From Henricia sp. BOLD:AAB3569 (lineage: Eukaryota > Echinodermata > Asteroidea > Spinulosida > Echinasteridae), in NCBI GenBank assembly GCA_037783545.1, contig JBBELK010001245.1, positions 162,256 through 226,255 on the forward strand: DNA of 64,000 nucleotides. Direction: 5' to 3'. A program made the translations under genes and the position numbers. Positions 1-10,741 of the stretch are shown piece after piece; the first letter of the stretch is position 1; every line of letters begins with the position of its first letter. Under the pieces are notes generated by a model. It was given only the letters and a program-made list of their open reading frames with translations. It was not told the origin of the DNA and ran no database searches.

Positions 1-440
1 GGTCATTAACAAAGGTATTTATCTGATGATGTCATAATGACGTCATCACGTGTCAGATTAAAGGTGCATAAAGTAAAATAAAATAAATATTAAAAAATAC
101 GAGCTACAACCTTGCAGACGCGCACATTGCTTGACCTTTGACCTCGTTTCTTAGTGGTCAAATCTTCGTTGGCTTATAATTTTAAAGTGATAACAAACAA
201 CACGCGACTCATAGTATTATGGTTAGGTATAGCCAAGCTTTAAAAAAAATTAAAAGGGTGACCTTTGACCTCGATAACCATTGGTCAAACAGTTGTTGGC
301 TTATAATTTTAAATTGTTCAAAGATAGAGAATTTGGTTAATCATTGTATTCTGGTTAGGCGTTTTTCAAGTTTTGAAGTTAAAAAATGTGAAAAAGCCCT
401 ACGGCCTGTTCACAGAACAGACGTAGCTCTAGTTTTTTCT
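1..440 (-). repeat. Dispersed repeat family R1, copy 1
   Basis: This block is the reverse complement of sequence near 25,105-25,440 and of 27,475-27,680 plus 28,330-28,445. Shared landmarks are the region reading GAGCTACAACCTT near position 108, two TGACCTTTGACCTCG words, and the stretch near 390-430 that recurs around 25,115 and 27,490. No transposase or long open frame is seen. The start lies outside the window. Confidence 0.75.
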
Positions 441-544
441 TTTTCTTTTTCCACTCAAACGTTTCCAGAGGTTTTCTTCAAAACGGTTCAAGCTATCAAC
501 TTAAAACTTGGTAGGAACATCAACCCCAATGTGAAGATGTGCAT

Positions 545-1260
545 ACAAGTGTGACGTCATTGTGACGTCATAAGGTATCAAATTACAAACCAAAAATGAC
601 CAAAATATGCATGTTTTAAAATGCTTCCGTCTGGAAAACCACGTGACCCATGATCTTCGTATTTGACAGGCTTATATATCAGATCATGGCCTACAATTTT
701 CTTCGTGTGGGCATTTTCATCTGACCCTTCCTTCTGGGGTCAATCTGAGGTCAAAGTTCAACGAAAACGAAAATCTAAATTTTTGCACTTATTGAGCAAC
801 AATGCCCATCAAACCAAGCTGAATCTTTAAGAAACTAAGTACAGGCATAGGTCCTATAGCAGACTTTCACCAGCGTGTTTAATATTATGATGGCATCAAG
901 CGTGACGTCATCGTGACGTCATCAAGTATCAAATTACACCTCCCAAAAACCAAAATATGCATATTTTAAAATGCTTCCGTCTCGAAAACCACGTGACCCA
1001 GGATCTTCGTATTTGGCAGGTTTATAGATGACATTCTGTGCTACAACTTTCTTTGTGTGGGCATTTTCATCTGACCCTTCCTTCTGGGGTCAATTGGAGG
1101 TCAAAGTTCAACGAAAACGGAAATCTCAGTTTTTACACTTACCAGTAACAATGCCCATCAAACCAAGCTGAATCGTTAGTAAATTAGATACAGACATAGG
1201 CCCTACGGCAGACTTTCACCAGCATGTATAGTATCATGATGGCATCAAGTGTGACGTAAT
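545..1260 (+). repeat. Tandem repeat, period about 350 bp, with paired TGACGTCA words
   Basis: Units begin near 552, 903 and 1252, giving periods of 351 and 349 bp. The first two units open with two TGACGTCA octamers 11 bp apart; in the third, the first octamer has decayed to TGACGTAA. Each unit then contains an ATGCTTCCGTCT-like stretch, a CATCTGACCCTTCC stretch and a GGTCAAAGTTCA stretch. Related units occur near 23,900-24,350 and, inverted, near 26,820-27,330. Partial degenerate material continues to about 1,850. Confidence 0.85.
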
Positions 1261-1892
1261 AATGACGTCATCAGGTGTCAAATTACAAAAATTCAAAGGT
1301 TATTATTTTCAAAATTCATATCTCAAGAACCGTAATAGATACTTGAACAATTCTTTCACAACATGATAAGTCTAAATGAACTTAACAAATCATACGATGT
1401 CATGACCCCTGTGTGACGCCTACTTCCGGTCCAAACCGGAAGTTGTTCGAAAATGTGCAATTTTTTAGCATTTTGAATGCAAATAGATTCAAAGTGGTAG
1501 TGAATTTGACCATATTTCTACGGAACGAAATGTTTCAACACATGTGGACCTTTTGACTATACCATTGGTGACGTCATTACATGGACGGTGGTTACGTAAT
1601 GTGGTGTCAAATCACGCAAATTTGGAGCTGAGATGTTTTAAAATGCTGTATCTTGAAAACTACAACAGATATTGGCATGATTCCTTCGCCACATTTAAGA
1701 ACTTGATGTTCAACATATTGTTCAACAATTTGTGCACAAAATTGTGACGTCATGATGTCGTCACAGGTGTCACATTACAAGATTTCAAAGGTTATTATTT
1801 CAACAATTCATATCTCAAAACGGTGCAAGCTATCAACCCCCAGCTATGGCGGATATGCAGGGAGGAGATATTAGTTACCGGATTAGTGTATA

Positions 1893-2014
1893 CAGCAGCC
1901 GATTTCACGAAACTTTACGCAATTGCGCAAGTCCACTTACGCCATAAGTTATTGCGCAAGTAATGGCGTAAGTGGACTTGCGCAATTGCGTAAAGTTTCG
2001 TGAAATCGGCTGCT
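1893..2014. repeat. Near-perfect hairpin (foldback) element, 122 bp
   Basis: The left arm starting CAGCAGCCGATTTCACG at 1893 is repeated in inverted form ending at 2014. The arms are about 52 bp, with no mismatch that I can see, around a short loop containing TTATTGCGCAAG. No coding content is present. A non-autonomous foldback element or MITE fits best. Confidence 0.85.
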
Positions 2015-2233
2015 GAACTTAAATTTTTGCCATTCCACAGGTGATAACAACGTCTGAAATTCATCACAAAATGTTCCTTTAACCCGATCACCTGGCGTTT
2101 GTAACAACAAACGTCATACCTCTAGTTAATGTTAACTTGTTATTCATTTTTCGGTTCAAAAGTGATGGGGACAAGGCACCAACCACCAGGTGCATTAGGG
2201 GTCAGGAAGTGAAGATTTCACTTACCTGAACAG

Positions 2234-2378
2234 TGATTGGATCAAAACTGTCAAGGAGCGAAGACTTCAGATGCAGCACATATTGTCCACACCTGTACCT
2301 ACAATTGAGGCTCGAGGATAAACAGGATGATATCGCCGGTGAACCCAAACGTATGAGCAAGCGTCAAATGCCAACCAG
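2234..2378 (+). CDS. Internal exon of an unrecognised gene
   Basis: The acceptor is the AG at 2232-2233, after the pyrimidine-leaning TTTCACTTACCTGAACAG. The donor is CCAG|GT, with GT at 2379-2380. The exon is 145 nt and open in one frame, ending with lysine- and arginine-rich residues (...EPKRMSKRQMPT) and two bases of a split codon. Joining to the exon at 2527 completes AGA (Arg) and keeps the frame open. The protein is not recognised. Upstream exons were not found. An upstream in-frame stop at 2227 means the coding exon must begin after it. Confidence 0.45.
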
Positions 2379-2526
2379 GTATTCATCAAGTGATCTACAA
2401 TTGTATTACACTTGTTTTAACGTCTAAAATTGTTTTAACGTCTGTATTCTAAGCATCGATTTTAAAGAATGTAGATATGGATATTAAACAATTTTTTTAA
2501 AATTAGTTAATTGTTTTTTTCCCTAG

Positions 2527-2740
2527 ATCATTCTCCCGAAGAGGTGTATTTGGCAGAGAGCAGCCAACCCATGTCCACTCATTCCCAAAAGGAGATGGAC
2601 CCGCGAAGGTGAAAGTCGTTCCCAAATGGCATGAAGGTGATACCCACCAGCAGCAACTTCTAGACATTATTTACGTGACTGGAAAACTTTTAAAATTAGG
2701 AACAGCAGCACTACATAAGTGTTACAGTACAAGTAATTAA
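2527..2740 (+). CDS. Terminal coding exon of the same unrecognised gene
   Basis: The acceptor is an excellent poly-T tract plus CCCTAG, ending at 2526. The frame set by the previous exon stays open for 71 codons to TAA at 2738-2740. It begins SFSRRGVFGREQ, contains KVKVVPKWHEGD and ends LHKCYSTSN. The composition is basic and hydrophilic; no transmembrane segment, zinc knuckle or transposase motif is visible. A poly(A) signal lies 184 bp downstream. Matching splice phase, a strong acceptor and the poly(A) signal support a real 3' gene end. The function is unknown, and a domesticated or decaying mobile-element gene is possible. Confidence 0.5.
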
Positions 2741-2923
2741 TTGTATTTCCTTGTTATCTACACTACTTGACTCGCATTCTTGTCATTCCATTCCCTCATT
2801 GTGTGTATAAATGCAATCAGTTCATTTCTCCATTGTATGTGTTGTGCAATCACCTACAGGTACAATACGTTCTAGAGAAATCACTGAATTGTCATAATAA
2901 TGCTTTGCGGGTTGAAGCTGTTT

Positions 2924-2929
2924 AATAAA
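2924..2929 (+). terminator. AATAAA poly(A) signal of the 2.2-2.7 kb gene
   Basis: A canonical AATAAA sits in the 3' UTR position, 184 bp after the TAA stop. It is followed by T/G-rich sequence near 2,940-2,950. Confidence 0.5.
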
Positions 2930-2949
2930 GTGTTAAATAATTTGGAACA

Positions 2950-3731
2950 TGTTTTATTTCCCCACAATTACAGTCGTAGTAATATGTTGATAAAGAGCCT
3001 TGTAGAAATTTAAGCCAATGCATGAAAGGTAAAAATAAAATATTCAAAACTTAAAACACCTTTAGTTTTCTTCCACAAAGATACCATATCATGTGATTGT
3101 TACCTTGCTTTCAACACTTTTAGTTTTCTTTTCTGCTCGTGAAGTAAAATTTTGGGGCTTTAAAGATAATGAAGACTTTGATGACGACTGACATTGCAAA
3201 AGATGAGGACAGCAGTGATGGTGCAATGAAGTATTGAAAAAAGGGGGAAAACTTTCTGAACTCCAGGGGCCGATTTCATGGCGCTATTGGCACGAAACAT
3301 TACTTAGCAAATAATTTATCTGCTTTATATTGCAAAAGTTGATTGCCTGACAAAATATTGTGATATGTATTTACATGTGCACTAAAATGTTGATACTGTT
3401 TTTAAGCACAATTTGAAAATACAAATTTAGCTGGTCCCTCATCTTACAAAGTAATTCATTAATAAAATCTGTGCTCGGCAAATTTGTGCTAAACAGCGCC
3501 AGGTACAAAGTTCATGGAGCTGTCCAGTACAGAAATGTGCTCAACATAAAGTTTATTTACTTTTCAAAATTGTTTCCAGCCAAATCTATGTGTGATTTTG
3601 TATTACGATTGACTTGTATCCAGGTACTTTAACCTCACAAAACGTCCCAAATTGTTTTGTAAATTTTGAGGTTCAGAATGTTTCGATTTACTGATCTTAA
3701 TTTTCGGTTTGTGGAAATAAAGCAAGAAAAT
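2950..3731. other. Intergenic, no supported gene
   Basis: AT-rich sequence with no long open frame. A GGCCGATTTCATGGCGCT stretch near 3270 recalls the GCCGATTTCA word of the 1893-2014 hairpin and may be a remnant of a related element. Confidence 0.4.
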
Positions 3732-3941
3732 CAATTGATCACGTTCAAATGACGTCACTTCCTACAAATCGCCACGTGCATCCGAATTTTGAGCGTAGTT
3801 TTTTATGACGCGCATCGGCTGCGCCGTATTTCGAACAAATTTCGAGCAACACGCGCACGTGTTTGGAACATGTTACAGCGTGTGCGTGCGCGTACTTGAT
3901 AGCGTTTAATACGCAGTCGCATTTCTTCCTACGAAGATGGC
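3732..3941 (+). repeat. Dispersed repeat R2, copy 1
   Basis: Starts CAATTGATCACGTTCAAATG and ends CTACGAAGATGGC. A second copy lies at 55,315-55,522 in the same orientation and of nearly the same length (210 and 208 bp), with scattered substitutions. It is CpG-rich, with GTGTGCGTGCGCGTACTTGA near the 3' end. It is non-coding and its class is unknown. Confidence 0.85.
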
Positions 3942-5284
3942 TTTCCCATTCAGTGGCACGTCCGTTCCGATTTTTAGATGTGGATCGGAAACCAGTCTAG
4001 CGCCGTATTCGAAAGGACGGATCACTTAATATATGGACGGGGCGGCCGATTTTAGCAGGGATTACACACTACGAACAAACGCAACAAATATTAATATTTT
4101 CAAACAGGAAGAATTTATTCTTCTCCCAACACGGTTTTAAAACATTCAAATGCAGTTTCAATGGGTATATGATGCATTTATTGGCGGCGTACTTGAACTT
4201 TCATAAACTGCATACCCTACAAATAATGATACGATCCGACGCGCAATGACACTCGAGAGCCTTGTCAGCTGGGCGCGCGGCGAAGCACTCATTGCTAATC
4301 CGATAGGAAGAAAGTAGTTTAAAGATACAAAACCAGAAAAAACGTAAAAAAGACCCTTACATTTTCTTTTTAACATCGATATATGTTTTTACCAATCAAT
4401 AAGGATTCTTACTGTGTAGCTCTGGTTAAGTATTTTGGGTGTTACACGGACGAGGAAATTCCGACTGACCTATATGCTCAGCGACAGTCTTATCGAACGG
4501 GACCGCTAACCGAATACGAACTCAGTCTGATCTTTCGCACCAACCAGTTTACTGAGAACGCATCAGTCTATATTCGAGATCGCCCTTTACCATGGTCACC
4601 ATTCGCCGCCCGGATATCGCTTGCAAAAACGACACACCGAAGTGGACTTCACTTGCCTTATTTATAGAACTTCGGCAGCTAGTTACATGAATAAATATGA
4701 GGAGAGAACCAATGAAAAGGCGCCACCGTGTCCTCTTGCCACATGGTTGAGACCAAGGCTAGCGTCATGTATTAGCCTTGTGCAAAAAGGTAATAGCTAA
4801 AATAAGAAGTCAGAGCTGAGTCAGCAATCTTCTGAAGGACTATATGACTTAGCCACGCCCAATCATGCGCTGATTCAGTTATGTAACGGCATCTCGCTTT
4901 CCGGATTGGCCCTTGAATAGCGTCAATGTACCGACGGTTTGGACCGACGGTTTAGCCAATCACAAAACCTTCCCTTATATGGCAGGTTTCTAGGCAACCC
5001 TGCCATGTTTACCGAAAACACAGCCACCTGTTTATGGGGAAAACAGAGCCGTCTTAATTTGTTCCACGCTGTCCACGTGTTTTGGTGTGGCAATGAGGCC
5101 GGAAAGCAAGATCTCGTTGTAGCGAATTTCGTGTGGTGAAATAGAGAGTGCTTCTAAATTATAAGACTGGAAATTATCAGTAATCTAGGTTCGCAGCAAT
5201 ACCAACAATTACCATGTACGAACACCCACTGGGACCTTACGCACTAAACCTATGAGACAACACTAACAAATTTGGAATTTTTCC
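3942..5284. other. No recognised gene; one unassigned open frame
   Basis: The longest open frame, 4383-4667 (+), encodes 94 residues starting MFLPINKDSY, with no recognisable domain, no evident splice context and no poly(A) signal. The short word CCGACGGTTT is repeated near 4,930-4,950. I do not call a gene here. Confidence 0.35.
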
Positions 5285-5720
5285 TTAAACTCCTGTCGCA
5301 TACGTCGCAGGACGGGGTTACGACAGGCCTATGACAGAAAATAGGGCAAATCATGCGATAGTCATGTGACTGTCCTACGATATTTGGGTGTCCTGCGACG
5401 AAAAATTGCATCGTAGTGGACTGTCATGGGGTTTTGGTCCGGACCCCAAAAAAAATGTTTTCGGATTTGTTTTGCTTATGGCCATGTCGTGGCACAATCG
5501 TACGACTGTCCTATGACATGCTTACGATTATCGTACGATTTTAGGGTCTTCCAAGGCCCTCAAAATCATACGATAATTGTATGCATGTCGTAGGACAGTC
5601 TTAGGATCATTGCAGGATGGTCCTGCGATGCTCGTACGATTGTTGTTTTGTCTTGCGACAATGGTACGACAATAAAACAAATGTAGGACAGTCGCAGGAC
5701 AATTGTACGATTTAACTATG
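5285..5720. repeat. Field of degenerate short words (GTCCTGCGAC / TCGTACGAT)
   Basis: About 430 bp are built from variants of GTC(C/G)TA(G)CGAC, TCGCAGGAC and CGTACGAT, on both strands and at irregular spacing. Examples lie near 5295, 5370, 5390, 5500, 5585, 5630 and 5690. It is neither a regular satellite nor coding. The words are largely inverted relatives of one another, so the stretch could fold extensively. Confidence 0.7.
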
Positions 5721-6888
5721 ATAGTGCCCATTTTTTCCTAGTAACTACGGATCGCACGACATGATGTTCCTTTGTGACTGCGGCTAAGATGCTTCTAGCA
5801 TCACCCCAACATCGTAGCCCAAAATATTTCGAACGATGCAAAATATCCTGCGACGTAGATCACTAGAGCTTTAGTAAAACCATGATTATTTTCTCTTAAT
5901 TTTGTGTTTTTTATCATCAAACTAACATTTATTCATGGTTTATAGATCATAAAAAGGCAAATCATGGGTGTCCGAGCATGGTAATGAACCTGAAAATAAG
6001 GAGTTGCAAAAGAGTGGACCATGCATGAGATCGAGCAGGATTAACACAAGGAAAAAAAGATGATCTATGCTGGGAATTGGATCATTTCTTGGACACTTAT
6101 TACTTAGAACGTTTTTTAAAAAGCCTATTTTTATTTACTCTTTATTCTATGGTTTATGTCAATAACAATGGCCAACAGCTGCCGTTGACCGGGCCACCTT
6201 CCATGGTTGAATTGTGTATAAAAAATGTGCATGTACACATAATAAAGTTAGTCATATCACTTATATTTAACCTGAGATGTAGCCAGGCAGCATGTGGTAA
6301 GAAATTAAGGCCCGTGGGCATCGGATGATTAGAAAATGCCACATAGCTAGATGTCTTAATTACACCCCAAGGAACAAGAAAAACCATGTTGGCAAAATCT
6401 GAGTGGTTGCAGACGGCGGCCATCTTGGATTTCAAAAATTTCTGCTAGAAATTCGGGTATATTTTTTTGAAAAAAAGTTCCCCAACCTCCAACAAAATTT
6501 AACAAAATATTTTTCAGTGGTTTATGACAGGAAATGAATGTGGTGAATGACAGGAAAAAAGTCTATCAAATTCAAGTCACCAGAATGGGAAAAATCTGGG
6601 CCAATTCCAAAATGGCCGCCAATGACCTTGAAAAACGTTAAAATGGCTGTAACTTTTGTAATATTTGGAGTAAAACGGTGACTTAAATGTCTACCCTGGG
6701 GTTTTCAGTGTCAGGGAATTCACTGGTATCCGTGATATTTCAATCCAACCTTCGACAAACAATAAAAGCCACAAATTCAAAATGGCGGTCATAATATATA
6801 GGCATGGAAGGGGGTAGAGAAAATGGTTTTTCTAACTGCTTATGTCAGATGTAGCTTCTTTTATTGGTCAGTGATGTGCTCAACCAGA
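5721..6888. other. No supported gene
   Basis: Short open frames only. The word AAATGGCCGCC or its complement recurs near 6415, 6612 and 6781. Nothing else was identified. Confidence 0.4.
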
Positions 6889-6945
6889 CCCCCCCCCCCT
6901 CCCCACCCCTCCCCCCCCCCCACCCCCCTCCCCTCCCCACCCCCA
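6889..6945 (+). repeat. Poly-C low-complexity tract
   Basis: Runs of C interrupted by T and A (for example CCCCCCCCCCTCCCCACC). It produces spurious proline-rich open frames on translation. Confidence 0.9.
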
Positions 6946-7104
6946 TCTAGTGGCAAGATGGCTGCATCAGCCACCGTACGAGCCGCTAAGGCAGGGTGCG
7001 CCACTCTGCCAGAATTTTCTATCTGACAATCTGTATTTCTAGGACTGGTTTAGAGACACGTAGTTCAGGAGGTCAGTTCATCCCACACAGTTTTTATCAA
7101 CAAA

Positions 7105-7580
7105 TGACCATCCCAGCCCAGCCCAACCCTAAGCTCCGAAGTCTAGCCCGAGGCCGTCCCAGCCCAGCCCGATGCTACCCCAGCCCATGCAGCTCGAAGG
7201 CATATGTCCTGCCCGATGCCATCCGGCCCAGCCCGATGCCATCCAGGCCCAGTCCGATGCCATCCGGGCCAGCCAAAGCCATCCCAGCCCAGCCCAGCCC
7301 AAAGTCACCCCAGACCAAAGTCACCCCAGACCGAAGCCACCCCAGCCGAGCCTAAAGCCACCCCAGCCCAGCCCCAAGCCACCCGACCCCAGATGGAAGT
7401 TCAGAAGCCACACCCCGGCCCAACCCAAAGCCAGCCCGAATCAATCCCGGCCCAGCTAGCCCCAAGCCACCCCGGCCCAGCGCAAAGCCACCCAGCCCAA
7501 CCCCACGCCACCCGACCCCAGCTGGAAGTTCAGAAGCCACCCCGGCCCAACCCAAAGCCAGCCCGAATCAATCGAATCGT
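7105..7580 (+). repeat. C-rich imperfect minisatellite (CCCAGCCCAGCCC-type)
   Basis: Successive variants of CCCAGCCCAAAGCCACC and CCCGATGCCATCC. A longer unit containing CAGATGGAAGTTCAGAAGCC near 7391 recurs near 7520 as CAGCTGGAAGTTCAGAAGCC, so higher-order duplication has occurred. The overlapping open frames in all phases (Pro/Ser/Gln-rich) are by-products of the repeat and not a gene. Confidence 0.85.
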
Positions 7581-7812
7581 TTGTGACAGTCGTCAATGAG
7601 GCTTGCGCGTAGTTGCAACGGCTGGTAAAGCGTATAACCCGTCTTTTGAGCGTTTTTGTTAATTTTGCACTTCTTTAGTAAATTACGGGATAGTTTGATG
7701 ATCTTTTTTCATAACGACCATCAAAAAAGTATTGTCAATGCTGCTACATCTCTCAATCATGTAAACAATATAGGCCGGTGTGTACCTTTAACGGGCTCAT
7801 GATTTGATATTT

Positions 7813-8146
7813 GGTACCGTGGCCGAGTGGTTAGGGCCATTGACTCGCAATCATGGGTGAAAACTTGGGGTTGCGGGTTCGAATCCGGCTGCGGTACCTG
7901 TGCCCTTGGGCAAGGCACTCAACCACACTTGCTCCATCCTTCGGAAGGGATGTAAAGCCGTTGGTCCAGTGTGTTAGGTAATTGGTAACGCACTCTAAAG
8001 ATCTCAGAGCATTCTTTCGTAAAGAGCAAGGGGATTCCCCGGTGTCTCTGGCCATTTCTAATTCTAATTCTTCATGGGTTTCCTCACGCTTACGAGTGAC
8101 AGTGCAATGAGCACTATTGAGGAATCCTTGGTATGAATACCAGAAA
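7813..8146 (+). mobile_element. tRNA-derived SINE, family S1, copy 1
   Basis: The 5' part, 7813-7898, is tRNA-like: A box TGGCCGAGTGG near 7820, B box GGGTTCGAATCC at 7875-7886, and a complete 7-bp acceptor stem GGTACCG/CGGTACC (7813-7819 with 7892-7898). A long variable region suggests a class II (Ser/Leu-like) tRNA parent. The non-tRNA body runs to about 8,146 and is followed by an (AAT)n tail. A minus-strand copy lies at 45,518-45,856 and a 5' fragment at 15,636-15,663. Confidence 0.9.
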
Positions 8147-8148
8147 GA

Positions 8149-8176
<28 letters not shown>
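8147..8176 (+). repeat. (AAT)n microsatellite, SINE S1 tail
   Basis: About ten AAT units directly follow the SINE body, as expected for a 3' tail. The minus-strand copy at 45.5 kb has the matching (ATT)n at its left edge. Confidence 0.9.
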
Positions 8177-8180
<4 letters not shown>

Positions 8181-10544
8181 TATGCTTTAAAGGAGCGTGA
8201 CCAGAGTTTCTGGAAAATAGTTTTCGATGTAACTTACCAATATTATCAAGTAACTCCCATACACACCTCCCATGTCCCAAAAACCCGAAAACATTCGCAA
8301 TTTCCAGTAAAATATTTTACAAAACTATCGAGTCGGCTTTCAGCGGATAAACGTTGATATACTGGAAAATTAGTTTACAAATAATCGGTGGATTTTCGAC
8401 GATATCCTCGGAAATATGCGGCCTAGAAGCGCGGGAGTTTCAGTTTCGTAATCAGAAAAATATAACGGATGTTATGATATAAAAATCTCATGACCCATAA
8501 GGTAAGTCCCGGGGAGTTATGGGGAAAAAAAAGTGATCTGGTCACACTCCTTTAAAACCACTTTACTCAGTTACAGTCATAAAAATCCTAATTAGAGGTT
8601 GTTTTGGGGGTTAAAACAAAGGTTTTTAGTTTTTATGCTAATGCGAATATGCATGAGACAAACACGAGACAAACACAGGAAAATCACTTTCAACTGTTCA
8701 CAAAAGATTCCAACTTGTTGTCAATCTTCCTGGAACATTTTTAAATCCATGGCTGTTTGAGTTTGTTTTCTATGTTGCCTGTTGTAAGCCATGACAAAAC
8801 TGGGGGTAGAAACTGCAGCAATTTGCCACAAGTCCAACTTGAAGTCTTATGTTTTGTCTTAAACTTGTCCATTCTGTCTTCCTTACGTGATGTACTTTAA
8901 ACAGCGCCCTCTGTCTGTAATTTATTACAATGAAATATTCAAAATTGAAAAAGTCTACCTTTTATTGATTTTACATCAAAACGAACATTAGTATGTCTTG
9001 CTGAACAAGTAATCCGTCATATAAAGCACAATGCTAGGCACAGTGTTATTTAGCATGTCATCATCGGCACTTTTTAAAGGAGCCTTTCTGCCACAACTGA
9101 AACTTTCCCTTAGTCTTTTGTCTAGCGATATACCAACATCATTGATGACCAACATCATTGATGAGTTTTCGTTTAGCGGTACCGCAAACACGAAGGGAGG
9201 AAATATTGTGGTAACTCCCTTCGTGCAGGTGGTACCACTAAAAAAAACTGCCGGTACCGCTGTCGGTGATTAGACATGTGTTTTCCCTTATTGATCTTTT
9301 TTGCCTTTCGTTTGCAAAAGAATGTGAAAAAACGAGAAAACGAGATGGCCTCTGGAATGCTGGATGACTTCCGGAATCTTGTGTTTTTCTTGGATCATGG
9401 AGACTTGGTTGTGGAAGTAACTAAACTAGACGAAGGCTGGACTACACGTGGACCGAGTCAGCAGGTCGGTGCTTAGCCTTGTCCAAGGCCGTCCCCAGTT
9501 TTTTTTTTTTGCTGTACGAGAGAATATTGGGTCTAGCCAGAGACGTGGAGAAAATGTTCTCCACGTTTCTGGTCTAGCGCATGCAAACTGCACACGGCAT
9601 CAAAACGAGCCACTGTGAAATAACGACTTCCGTAGTAAACCCGTACGGCAACACACTGGCTGCGTACATACTGCGTACTAGCTGCGTACGGCCTGGCCTA
9701 GCTCGAAAGACAGCCTTGTGGAGTCTGCACTTCCGGGTTTAATGTTTGTCTTTATTTTGTCGGCCAGTTTTGGCCGAAAATGGGCGAGCTTTGGATATGC
9801 GGGTATGAATATTTAACATTTGTCTTTAGCCAATCAAGAACTTCATGAGTACCACGTATGACGCGATGTATGCATTATGCATATAATGGCGTCATGCATG
9901 TTACGAGAACCGTGGCATGATCGATGGACGAAAACAACAAATATTCTCGGGTTCGTAGCATTTATTGTGCTTGTCTGTTTACGTATTTGATTACACTTCT
10001 GGTGGACGACGGTCGCAGTATGACAGCTTTCCTGAATGATTTGTGAGAGCTCTTAATACTGCCTTCGATGAACAAACTGGGGATCGCAGATCATAGCGTT
10101 TTTCAAACATAACCTTCCGTGCGTCGACCAATGAAATATCAGCTCACGCTGGGTTGGTTTCCCTATATTACTGTAATGGTTTCGCTGGCTGAATGCAGAA
10201 CCATCAAGGCGATGTTAGGACCGTACCGATACATGTACGTTCGTGTGTGCCTGGTCGTACCGCGGCGCGTTGTGAGCCAATGCCGCAACAGATTCCGTAG
10301 CTTGTAAGCGCTTTGTTTAGTTTTATCTTTAGCGGGTCGTCTAGAAGACAAGCCCAACGCCTTGATCAAGGCTAGTCGGTGCTATGATGTGGCTCTTCAT
10401 ATAAAAATGTCAGTACATGTTTTCAAGCTCAAAATGCGGTTAGAAACAATTCATTTGTAACGTGGCTTTTGCAAAAATGTGTGGCTTATTAAACATGTAT
10501 AATTAATGCTATTATGACGTCATTCTAATTATACTAATTTTATA
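8177..10544. other. No supported gene
   Basis: Open frames of up to 80 codons occur, for example at 9031-9273, without domains, convincing splice sites or a poly(A) context. A short direct repeat containing CAACATCATTGATGA lies near 9,135-9,165. Nothing else is assigned. Confidence 0.35.
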
Positions 10545-10741
10545 AGAAACCACGGGTGCCAGATCTCGTATAAGCCTCGGCTTTTTATTTGGCATCTAAC
10601 GTCTTCAGTTAGTGTATTTACTCTTGAACATAACACATGTATTCTAAAACACATGTATTCCTTAAAAATTGTTATGTTAAACTAAGAAAAATGTAATTCG
10701 AAGATGTATGAAACAATAAACTAAACTAAACTAAACTAAAC
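10545..10741 (+). mobile_element. Possible 3' end of a non-LTR retroelement with (TAAAC)n tail
   Basis: AT-rich sequence containing TCGTATAAGCCTCGGC ends in AATAAACTAAACTAAACTAAACTAAAC at 10,717-10,741 (written here only as a description of a five-base tail repeat). Short tandem tails of this type are typical of LINE 3' ends. No reverse transcriptase remains in this window, so the assignment is an inference. Confidence 0.35.

Noticed and set aside
4383-4667. 94-codon open frame with a good ATG
   Set aside because: Not recognised, no splice or poly(A) evidence. Mentioned only as unassigned.
7105-7600. Overlapping Pro/Ser/Gln-rich open frames on both strands, one of 131 codons
   Set aside because: They are translations of a C-rich minisatellite in every phase. 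No start context, splice site or poly(A) signal supports coding.
7813-7898. Functional tRNA gene
   Set aside because: The tRNA-like part continues into a conserved non-tRNA body with a microsatellite tail and has a second full-length copy at 45.5 kb, so it is a SINE head.
9031-9273. 80-codon frame with a repeated AACATCATTGATGA stretch
   Set aside because: Frames exist on both strands over the same bases and neither shows a domain. The short duplication explains the apparent pattern.
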